Source of the DNA: Pseudodesulfovibrio sp.
Lineage (GTDB): Bacteria > Desulfobacterota > Desulfovibrionia > Desulfovibrionales > Desulfovibrionaceae
Reading direction: 5' to 3'
Assembly (NCBI GenBank): GCA_016342345.1
Contig: JAEINO010000015.1
Span: forward strand, 1-64,000
Length of the DNA stretch: 64,000 nucleotides
In this document: positions 57,573 to 64,000 of the stretch, piece by piece
Numbering within the stretch: the first letter of the stretch is position 1
How the letters are laid out: every line of letters starts with the position of its first letter
The notes under the pieces: generated by a model
What the model saw: the letters and a program-made list of their open reading frames with translations, nothing else
Database searches by the model: none
Told to the model about the DNA's origin: nothing
Made by a program: the position numbers and the translations under genes

Positions 57573-58880
57573 TTACTTGCGCTCTTCGATGGGCACGTAG
57601 TGGCGAGTTGATTCGCCCATGTATATCTGGCGCGGACGATGGATTCTGGTTGTGCCATCGGTGTTTGTTTCGTTCCAATGGGCTATCCAACCCGGCATGC
57701 GCCCAATGGCGAACATGACCGGGAACATGTCCACGGGGATGCCGAGTGCGCGCAGGATAATGCCGGAGTAAAAGTCGACATTGGGATAGAGTTTGCGCTC
57801 GATGAAATAATCGTCGGACAGGGCTGCATCTGCCAATTCCAGAGCGATGTCGAGCAAGGGGTCATCGTATCCGGTAGACTCAAGCATGTCATGGGTGGCC
57901 TGACGCAGTATTTTGGCACGAGGGTCGAAGCTTTTGTATATTCTATGACCGAAACCCATGAGTCGGAATTCTTTCCGTTTCACTCGTTCTAGGTAGTCGG
58001 GGATGGTGGCATCGCCATCGTGTATTTCTTCAAGCATCTTGATGACGCCCGCATTGGCACCACCATGCAGACGGCCCCACAGGGCGCAGATGCCTGCTGA
58101 AACGGATGCAAACAGGTTTGCTTCGGTGGACTGGACCATGCGCACTGTGGAGCAGGAGCAGTTTTGCTCATGATCGGCGTGCAGCAGGAAGAAAAGGGAC
58201 AATGCCCTGACTTGTTCGTCCGTGGGTTCAAAGTATCTGTGCGGGATGGAGTGCATCATGTGCAGGAAGTTCCGGCAATAGGACAGCTTCGGGTCCGGGT
58301 ACATGAACGGCAGCCCGTGCGCCTTGCGATAGGACCATGCCGCAATGGTGCGAACCTTGGAGATGATTTTGGCTGCGGCGCGGAGGAATTCATCCTCGTT
58401 CTCGATCTGGAGCAGATCGGGATAATAACAACCAAGAGAGTTGATGACCGCAGAAAGAATTGCCATGGGGTGCCCATTGGATGGGACACCTTCAAAATGG
58501 TGGCGCAGGTCTTCGTGTAGCAGTTCCTGGTCACAGAGCAGTTCTCGGAATTCCCTGCGTTGGGTGCTGGTCGGAAGTTCTCCGAAAATGAGCATATAGG
58601 TGGTTTCGATGAAAGTTCCGTTGATGGCTAATTCCTCTATGGGATAGCCGCGATAGCGTAGAATGCCCTTTTCTCCGTCCACGAAGGTGATGGCACTGCT
58701 ACAGGAGCCAGTGTTGCCGTAGCCTGGATCGAACGTGATGTATCCTGTCTCACGGCGTAATTTCGTGATATCGAGAGCGTGCTCGTTTTCGGTGCCGACG
58801 ATGACTGGCAATTCGTAAGTGGTGCCATCAAGAATAAGATAGGCTGTTTTGCCTTTGGCGTCCCTGCTTTCCTTTAACAT
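57573..58880 (-). CDS. gltA: Citrate synthase (Si type)
   Basis: A 435-residue type II citrate synthase condensing acetyl-CoA and oxaloacetate. The first catalytic histidine region reads WGRLHGGANAGVIKML, the second GFGHRIYKSFDPRAK, and the catalytic Asp is in NVDFYSGIIL. An N-terminal beta-rich extension of about 60 residues is typical of the NADH-sensitive Gram-negative form. ATG 58880 is chosen, with AGAGG upstream; an ATG seven codons earlier lacks a site. It is the first gene of a two-gene operon with nadK, behind a near-consensus promoter. Confidence 0.95.
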   Translation of the reverse strand: MLKESRDAKGKTAYLILDGTTYELPVIVGTENEHALDITKLRRETGYITFDPGYGNTGSCSSAITFVDGEKGILRYRGYPIEELAINGTFIETTYMLIFGELPTSTQRREFRELLCDQELLHEDLRHHFEGVPSNGHPMAILSAVINSLGCYYPDLLQIENEDEFLRAAAKIISKVRTIAAWSYRKAHGLPFMYPDPKLSYCRNFLHMMHSIPHRYFEPTDEQVRALSLFFLLHADHEQNCSCSTVRMVQSTEANLFASVSAGICALWGRLHGGANAGVIKMLEEIHDGDATIPDYLERVKRKEFRLMGFGHRIYKSFDPRAKILRQATHDMLESTGYDDPLLDIALELADAALSDDYFIERKLYPNVDFYSGIILRALGIPVDMFPVMFAIGRMPGWIAHWNETNTDGTTRIHRPRQIYMGESTRHYVPIEERK

Positions 58881-59040
58881 GTCATTTCCTCTCAAAGTCA
58901 TAAATGGAGCCCCCCGAGCTGGGTCGGGTGCAGAATATTGTTTGGCTGGCGGCCTGTGGCCGGAGTGGTCATTTTGTGAATGACCGATGATGCGAATTGT
59001 GCATCAAATGAGGTGCGGGCTCATGATCTCAGCGTGTTGA

Positions 59041-59068
59041 ACTATAACAAAACACGGCCTAATGTCAA
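59041..59068 (-). promoter_or_regulatory. Near-consensus sigma-70 promoter of gltA-nadK
   Basis: On the minus strand TTGACA (59068-59063), 16 bp, TATAGT (59046-59041). Transcription would start near 59034, about 155 bp upstream of the citrate synthase start codon. No operator or riboswitch-like structure was recognised in that leader. Confidence 0.65.
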
Positions 59069-59195
59069 TTGTCGCAATGGGAAGGAATTGTGAAAAAGTA
59101 ATAATGTTCTTTTTTTTCAAGTGTGACGATGCTTTAAAAATCAGTGTTTTTCATAGTACACACGGGGGGTGCGTCTGGTGTTTTCATTTGTGTGG

Positions 59196-59227
59196 TTGAC
59201 AATGGAAATAATACCCCTATAGGGTAT
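59196..59227 (+). promoter_or_regulatory. Promoter with CsoR/CstR-like palindrome over the -10 box
   Basis: TTGACA (59196-59201), 16 bp, TATAGG (59218-59223). The palindrome CCCTATAGGG (59215-59224), within ATACCCCTATAGGGTAT (59211-59227), covers the -10 box. C-tract/G-tract dyads with AT flanks are the known operator style of the CsoR/RcnR/CstR (DUF156) repressor family. It controls the exported ferredoxin gene at 59299. Confidence 0.55.
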
Positions 59228-59298
59228 ATTGGCGGCGCGGAGAAGAGAACTGATGCGTCAGTCAATCAGTTAAAAAAAATGCGAGGTTTTGAAGCGTT

Positions 59299-60324
59299 AT
59301 GGCAAATGAAAAGAAGATAATGACCGGCGTGAGTCGGCGTGGTTTTCTGAAAGCGTTGAGTGTGGGCGGAGCCGGGATGCTTATTCCCTCCGGTGTTTCG
59401 GCAGTGCAAGAGCGAGTTCCGATGCCTTCAGATGGCGAGCTTGCCACGCTGCTTGATTTGTCCAAGTGCATAGGGTGTGGAGAGTGCGTCAGAGCTTGCC
59501 GCGAATCCAATGCAGCCAAGTTCCCTGAGCCGAAAAAACCATTTCCTGATCTTGTTCCGGCCAGTCGAGCCAGGGCCGAGGATTGGTCCGACAATCGAGA
59601 TGTTGACGATCGGCTTACTCCGTATAATTGGCTTTTTCTCCAGAATGCTCAAGTTGAGTACGAGGGAGAGTCCTACGACATTAATATTCCGCGTCGGTGC
59701 ATGCACTGCCAGAATCCTCCGTGTGCCAATCTGTGTCCGTTCGGTGCGGCCAACAAGCAAACCAATGGCATTACGAAGATCAGTGATTCTCTTTGTATGG
59801 GCGGGGCCAAATGCCGCAAGGTCTGTCCGTGGCACATTCCCCAACGTCAGTCCGGTGTCGGGCTGTATCTGGATATCATGCCGAGATTTGCGGGTAACGG
59901 CGTCATGTACAAGTGTGATCGTTGCTACCAGTTGCTTGACAAGGGTGAATTGCCAGCCTGTATTTCCGCTTGTCCTGAAGACGTCCAGACCATCGGGCCG
60001 CGTCACGAGATAGTTGCCCGGGCCAAAGCTCTGGCCAAGGAGATGAATGGCTTTATCTATGGTCTTGATGAAAACGGCGGGACCAATACTATATATGTAT
60101 CACCTGTCCCATTCAAACTGCTGAACAAGGCGGTTGACAAGGGTAAGGGGAAGCCGCACATGAAGCCGGTGATCGATGTCATGGCGGACGAGACCAATCT
60201 TGCAACGGCCACGTTGCTGGCTCCCTTGGCCGGTGTGGCTGCGGGATTTCTCGGGTTTGGTTCAAAGCTTCTGAAACTTGGTGAATCAGGCAATGAGACC
60301 AATGGAGGCAGCGATGAAAGTTAG
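59299..60324 (+). CDS. Tat-exported multi-cluster ferredoxin subunit
   Basis: A 341-residue periplasmic iron-sulfur protein. A twin-arginine signal (SRRGFLKALSVGGAG, 11-25) opens it. Four cysteine groups follow: CIGCGECVRACR, CMHCQNPPCANLC, CMGGAKCRKVC and CDRCYQLLDKGELPACISAC. A C-terminal hydrophobic span (LLAPLAGVAAGFLGFGSKLL, about 305-324) likely anchors it. It resembles HybA/FdhB-like electron-transfer subunits, but no catalytic subunit is adjacent. The next gene overlaps by 11 bp and encodes a membrane cytochrome-like protein, so the pair probably links periplasmic and membrane electron pools. Confidence 0.85.
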   Translation: MANEKKIMTGVSRRGFLKALSVGGAGMLIPSGVSAVQERVPMPSDGELATLLDLSKCIGCGECVRACRESNAAKFPEPKKPFPDLVPASRARAEDWSDNRDVDDRLTPYNWLFLQNAQVEYEGESYDINIPRRCMHCQNPPCANLCPFGAANKQTNGITKISDSLCMGGAKCRKVCPWHIPQRQSGVGLYLDIMPRFAGNGVMYKCDRCYQLLDKGELPACISACPEDVQTIGPRHEIVARAKALAKEMNGFIYGLDENGGTNTIYVSPVPFKLLNKAVDKGKGKPHMKPVIDVMADETNLATATLLAPLAGVAAGFLGFGSKLLKLGESGNETNGGSDES

Positions 60325-60775
60325 ACCTTATCCGGCCTGGATAACACGGTTGTATGTTTTTGCCATGGCTGCCCTTGCCGCCACTGGCATGATGCAGATG
60401 CCGCTTACAAAACGCTATTTCATTTCGGATATTCCCGGCATGGCCTGGACTTCTGATTTCTTTCTCGTCCACAAGGTCCACTACCTGCTGGCCGCTTTGC
60501 TCCTGTTCGTGATTGCCCTTGTTGCTGTTCATTGGTTCCGATATTGGTATGAGCGGCTTGTGCTGACGCCCATGGGTATGGCGCGGGTTGTGATTTTGGG
60601 CGGGCTTGTGGTCAGCGGTTGTTTGCGGGTTTACCGCAACCTGCCGGATGTGTCGCTTGATCCATCCATTATTCTCGCTATCGAATGGGTGCATCTGGTG
60701 CTGACCATGGTCATGGGGGGGGTGGCGTTGGCCGCGCTCCTGATGAAGTGTTCCGCTTACGCCAAAAGAGGATAA
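60314..60775 (+). CDS. Small cytochrome-b-like membrane subunit
   Basis: A 153-residue inner-membrane protein with four hydrophobic spans. Histidines suited to heme b ligation lie in or near the spans: HKVHYLLA, AVHWFRYW and EWVHLVL. It resembles cytochrome b561/FdhC-type subunits. ATG 60314 has GGAGG 6 nt upstream and overlaps the ferredoxin gene. It is the likely membrane partner of that protein. Confidence 0.8.
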   Translation: MKVRPYPAWITRLYVFAMAALAATGMMQMPLTKRYFISDIPGMAWTSDFFLVHKVHYLLAALLLFVIALVAVHWFRYWYERLVLTPMGMARVVILGGLVVSGCLRVYRNLPDVSLDPSIILAIEWVHLVLTMVMGGVALAALLMKCSAYAKRG

Positions 60776-60809
60776 AAACGGTCGTCATATTCCATTTCAA
60801 TAGAATAAT

Positions 60810-60838
60810 GGGGGAGCCTTTGGGTTCCCCTTTTTTTG
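60810..60838 (+). terminator. Terminator after the ferredoxin-cytochrome pair
   Basis: GGGGAGCC (60811-60818), TTTG loop, GGTTCCCC (60823-60830) with one wobble pair, then seven T. Confidence 0.9.
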
Positions 60839-60884
60839 TGCTTGAATTTTGTGGTAAGAAATTGTTCACAATCTGGAGGATTAT

Positions 60885-61220
60885 ATGAAAACAATAGATT
60901 GGAATGAATTTGAACAGGTTGAATTGCGGGCTGGAACCATTGTCAGGGTCGAGGAATTCCCCGAAGCGCTGAGTCCTGCCTACAAGGTGTGGGTGGATTT
61001 TGGCGAGGAGCTCGGAGAAAGAAAATCGAGTGCGCAGATTACGCATCATTATACGATTGATGAACTTGTTGGTCGGCAGATAATAGCGGTGGTGAATTTT
61101 CCGGTTAAGCAGATCGGGCCGATGAAGTCGGAGTGTTTGATTACTGGTTTTTACAGGGATGACGGGGTTGTTTTGGCGGTGCCGGATAAGGTGGTGCCGA
61201 ATGGGGTGAAGTTGGGGTGA
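60885..61220 (+). CDS. csaA: CsaA-like tRNA-binding-domain protein
   Basis: A 111-residue protein with an OB-fold tRNA-binding domain ([14 protein letters not shown], then [20 protein letters not shown] and [18 protein letters not shown]). Length and sequence match CsaA, a dimeric chaperone-like protein linked to secretion in Bacillus. GGAGG precedes the ATG. It stands alone, followed by the repeat region. Confidence 0.92.
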   Translation: MKTIDWNEFEQVELRAGTIVRVEEFPEALSPAYKVWVDFGEELGERKSSAQITHHYTIDELVGRQIIAVVNFPVKQIGPMKSECLITGFYRDDGVVLAVPDKVVPNGVKLG

Positions 61221-61254
61221 TGGTTTTGGAATGGAAGGGAATGGAGTGGGAGGG

Positions 61255-62106
61255 GAAGAGAAGAGGAAGAGAGAGCCGGTCGAACCTGCGGTTCTCGCTC
61301 CGAGTTTGGAAATGCCCTTCCGGCGGAGGTACTTTCTTTTAGAGGCCGAAAAGAAAGTACCCAAAGAAACGGCCTTTACTAGCTTGGCCGCTACGCTCAC
61401 TGGCGTAAGAATCTGATCCAATCGGGCTGTTCGCCCTCTTGGTCAGATTCTAAGCCGACTGAGCGGTTAATGCTGGCGGGTGGTTTTTGATGGCGAGGTT
61501 GGAAGAGGGGTGAGGGTGAAGTTGAAAGTTGTCTGGTTTTGTTAGGTTTGTGGGGGAAAGAAGAGGAAGAGAGAGCCGGTCGAACCTGCGGTTCTCGCTC
61601 CGAGTTTGGAAATGCCCTTCCGGCGGAGGTACTTTCTTTTAGAGGTCGAAAAGAAAGTACCCAAAGAAACGGCCTTTACTAGCTTGGCCGCTGCGCTCAC
61701 TGGCGTAAGAATCTGATCCAATCGGGCTGTTCGCCCTCTTGGTCAGTTTCTAAGCCGACTGAGCGGTTAATGCTGGCGGGTGGTTTTTGATGGTTAGGTT
61801 GGAAGAGGGGTGAGGGTGAAGTTGAAAGTTGTCTGGTTTTGTTAGGTTTGTGGGGGAAAGAAGAGGAAGAGAGAGCCGGTCGAACCTGCGGTTCTCGCTC
61901 CGAGTTTGGAAATGCCCTTCCGGCGGAGGTACTTTCTTTTAGAGGTCGAAAAGAAAGTACCCAAAGAAACGGCCTTTACTAGCTTGGCCGCTGCGCTCAC
62001 TGGCGTAAGAATCTGATCCAATCGGGCTGTTCGCCCTCTTGGTCAGTTTCTAAGCCGACTGAGCGGTTAATGCTGGCGGGTGGTTTTTGATGGCGAGGTT
62101 GGAAGA
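61255..62106 (+). repeat. Three tandem copies of a 300-bp repeat
   Basis: The unit recurs with an exact 300-bp period, at 61261, 61561 and 61861; the third copy breaks off at 62106. By eye the copies differ at only about five positions each. Each holds the perfect 12-bp dyad GTACTTTCTTTT / AAAAGAAAGTAC (61329-61360, 61629-61660, 61929-61960) followed by CCCAAAGAAACGG. Dyads of this kind occur as dispersed elements in many proteobacteria. Open frames here are repeat-derived, and I see no convincing gene. Confidence 0.9.
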
Positions 62107-62285
62107 AGCTAATTTGATTGATTTTCATTGTTTTTAATTTGTAGTTTTCTCTAGCGTTAAGCCATTCAAGGCTTAGAAGCTGACAAAGCGGAGGAGGCGG
62201 CTTCGCGTGGTGGGCCGATATGATTTTGTTGAATAGGCATTGTACGGGGAGGGAGAACATAGACTTTTCATGGGTTGGAGCCGAC

Positions 62286-62440
62286 CCGCTTTGATCAGAT
62301 TCTTGACTTGAACGGCATGCGGCCAAGTTGGAAAGGCGAGTTTTTTTGGTTCTTTTTTGGGGCGGCTCAGCCAAAAAAGAACCCCGCCGGGAGGGCAATT
62401 CCAAAGATTGGAAGCCATGCCGCAGGCGTTGCTGGCTTTT
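62286..62440 (-). repeat. Diverged inverted relative of the 300-bp element
   Basis: Read against the reverse complement of the tandem unit, it shares GATCAGATTCTT, CGGCCAAG, a central long dyad (GGTTCTTTTTTGG 62348-62360 with CCAAAAAAGAACC 62371-62383), then CCGCCGG, GGGCAATTCCAAA-like and CCGCAGG blocks in the same order. It is therefore a divergent copy in opposite orientation. The spacer 62107-62285 holds no recognisable gene. Confidence 0.65.
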
Positions 62441-62475
62441 TCTTCCTTTCCTTTCTTCTCTTTCTTTTCCCCATC

Positions 62476-62507
62476 CCAAAAGAGAAAAGCCGCTCCAAAG
62501 AGCGGCC
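62476..62507 (-). terminator. Terminator of the MoeA-like gene
   Basis: GCCGCTC and GAGCGGC form a 7-bp stem with a TTTG loop (62489-62506), with flanking G-C pairing. On the minus strand TTTTCTCTTTT follows. Confidence 0.85.
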
Positions 62508-62538
62508 TTCATTATTTCTTATTATCCCAAACGAGCAA

Positions 62539-64000
62539 TTACCCCAATCCAACCCCCACCTTCATGACCTGACCTGTCAAATCAACATCATACCCGCCGA
62601 GTGTTCCGATCTTCGTCTTCACTTCGTCCGAACGAATCAAGGCAAGCAATGTCCTGATGCGTTCATCCTCCATGTATTCCGTGGGAATGACCAGATCATA
62701 CCGCTCATGGGCCAACGGCACAAAGTCGAGATCCAACGCCTTGGCAGCGGCATAGATTCCCAGTCCGCAATTGGCTGCGCCGGTCAACACGTTCACGGCC
62801 ACGGCCATGTGCGTGAATTCCTCATTGTCGTAGCCTTGTACAGCTTGGGGATTGATCCCAGCTGTTTTCAGGTGATGGTCGAGCAGGATGCGTGTCCCGG
62901 CTCCGCGCTGGCGGTTGATGAAAACCACGTCTTCGCGGGCCAGATCGTTCACTCCCTTGATGTTGAGCGGGTTGCCTTTGGTCACGATAAGTCCCTGATG
63001 GCGGATGGCGAGATTGACCACGGTCACATCAAGTTCTTTGAGATAGCGGTCTATGAACGGGAAATTGAAATCATTGGTTTCCGGGTCGAACAGATGCGCG
63101 CCTGCAAACAGGGCTGATCCTGCCTTGAGAGCGGTCAATCCTCCCATGCTCCCGGCGTGGCTGGACACCAGCCGCATCGGTTCTGACAATCCCATGAGCT
63201 CGTTGGCGAGCAGGTCCAGAGTGTTGTCATGGCTGCCCACATGGACAAGTACCCGGTCCAGTTCCGATTTGGGAACAAGCAGTTCAGCGGTCAGGGTTTC
63301 GCCTTGTTCCGCGCCTTCCACATCTTCGGAAATGTAGGCCACGGCCTGGGCCTTGGTCATGGTGGTGATCATTCCCGCGCCTCGTGCCAGTGGCGCTGCC
63401 ACGATCTGATCGCCGATGCGTCCTGCTGCCAGTCGCAATGCTTCACGCATACCGGGTTTGGATGGCGTCTTGCGGGCGAGGATGACATCCGTGGTGACTC
63501 GTTCCGGGGCTGATTTGCCCATGAGCCATGCGACTATCGGGGCCAGGATTTTCTCGTGGCAGACAACCGCGCTGACAGGATAGCCCGGCGCGCCAACAAG
63601 CAGTCGGCCCGGAAAGCCGCTCCGTTCGTCCGAGATTGCGATGAGCGTGGGTTTGCCCGGCATGACACTGATGCCGTGTACCAGCACTTTGCCGATGGAT
63701 TCAAAGACGCGCTTTGAATAATCCTTGCTGCCTGCGCTGGAGCCTGCCCCAACCACGACCATGTGATTGCCGTTTTTCAAGCCATCCATGACTGCCGTGC
63801 GCAAGGTGTCTTCATTGTCGGGAACCGGAGTGGACCATGCTGCCGAGACACCCCATGAATCGGCATACGCCTTGAATACCTGCGAGTTGGATTCGATGAC
63901 TTGTCCGGCCTGGGGTGTTGGTTTGTCCAGAAAATCCAGCACTTCGTCGCCAGTGGGCAGGAACACTGTTTTGAGCTTTTCATGCACTTCGATTTCGTAG
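62539..64000 (-). CDS. MoeA-like/periplasmic-binding-like fusion, N terminus cut off
   Basis: At least 487 residues; the frame stays open through the right edge, so the start lies outside. The visible N-terminal part is the MoeA molybdopterin-binding domain (VFLPTGDEVLDFL, QVIESNSQVFKAYADSWG, MVVVGAGSSAGSKDYS, PGYPVSA). The C-terminal part from about residue 280 is a PBP-like domain found fused to MoeA in many anaerobes (SSHAGSMGGLTALKAG, VFINRQRGAGTRILLD). It probably acts in molybdenum or tungsten cofactor insertion, with the PBP-like part perhaps binding the metal oxyanion; this is inferred. A terminator follows. Confidence 0.88.
   Translation of the reverse strand, partial: YEIEVHEKLKTVFLPTGDEVLDFLDKPTPQAGQVIESNSQVFKAYADSWGVSAAWSTPVPDNEDTLRTAVMDGLKNGNHMVVVGAGSSAGSKDYSKRVFESIGKVLVHGISVMPGKPTLIAISDERSGFPGRLLVGAPGYPVSAVVCHEKILAPIVAWLMGKSAPERVTTDVILARKTPSKPGMREALRLAAGRIGDQIVAAPLARGAGMITTMTKAQAVAYISEDVEGAEQGETLTAELLVPKSELDRVLVHVGSHDNTLDLLANELMGLSEPMRLVSSHAGSMGGLTALKAGSALFAGAHLFDPETNDFNFPFIDRYLKELDVTVVNLAIRHQGLIVTKGNPLNIKGVNDLAREDVVFINRQRGAGTRILLDHHLKTAGINPQAVQGYDNEEFTHMAVAVNVLTGAANCGLGIYAAAKALDLDFVPLAHERYDLVIPTEYMEDERIRTLLALIRSDEVKTKIGTLGGYDVDLTGQVMKVGVGLG

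Noticed and set aside
61255-62106. CRISPR array
   Set aside because: The units are 300 bp and contiguous, with no short repeats separated by unique spacers and no cas genes nearby.
61997-62512. Possible gene across the repeats on the minus strand
   Set aside because: The frame is made of the repeat units and their spacer. No domain or ribosome site is present, and such frames recur wherever this repeat does.

Overview
The window looks like a chromosome segment of a sulfate-reducing Desulfovibrionales bacterium (Desulfovibrio or Pseudodesulfovibrio type). This rests on gene content, not on any database search. A sigma-54-controlled lactate-to-acetate block (pyruvate:ferredoxin oxidoreductase, lactate permease, lactate dehydrogenases, pta, ackA, LUD-domain proteins) is typical of that group. 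So is the abundance of CCG-domain/iron-sulfur electron carriers.

Layout. (1) 1-3110: a partial minus-strand gene, a FadR-type GntR regulator with a TGGT-N3-ACCA operator, an FMN alpha-hydroxy-acid oxidase and a TauE/SafE permease. (2) 3294-7375: a hybrid sensor kinase and an NtrC-type activator, overlapping by one base. (3) 7376-22346: a sigma-54-like promoter, then por, lactate permease, dld, glcF-like, pta, ackA, lutC-like and lutB-like genes, ending in a strong terminator. Together these import lactate, oxidise it to pyruvate by several routes, cleave pyruvate to acetyl-CoA and make ATP through acetate kinase. (4) 22397-23304: two small genes with a MITE-like palindromic element between them. 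(5) 23401-28275, minus: an RND pump, its adaptor and a TetR regulator. (6) 28599-35794, minus: the most unusual part. It holds an ECF sigma factor fused to a nitrate/bicarbonate-type (NrtA/CmpA) solute-binding domain. Downstream lie an FNT channel, a 44-residue membrane protein, a molybdopterin oxidoreductase without export signal, a four-cluster ferredoxin and an FmdE/MoeA-like fusion.

(7) 36280-50492: a complete glycerol module. glpSTPQUV (ABC importer) and glpR are on the minus strand; glpA, glpB, a heme-c-carrying GlpC/Hdr-like membrane protein, an HdrB-like CCG protein and glpK are on the plus strand. TTCGyAAGyGAA-like operators sit at the control regions. (8) 50570-54369: an acyltransferase, then on the minus strand a CCG iron-sulfur protein with an iron-ADH-family enzyme that lacks one metal-ligand histidine. 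(9) 54896-58880, minus: a DEAD-box helicase, NAD kinase and citrate synthase. (10) 59299-61220: a Tat-exported ferredoxin and a small cytochrome-b-like membrane protein behind a CsoR-type palindrome, then csaA. (11) 61255-62440: three tandem copies of an exactly 300-bp repeat plus a diverged inverted relative. (12) The right edge cuts a MoeA-like/periplasmic-binding-like fusion gene.

I saw no rRNA, tRNA, CRISPR array, prophage or intact insertion sequence.
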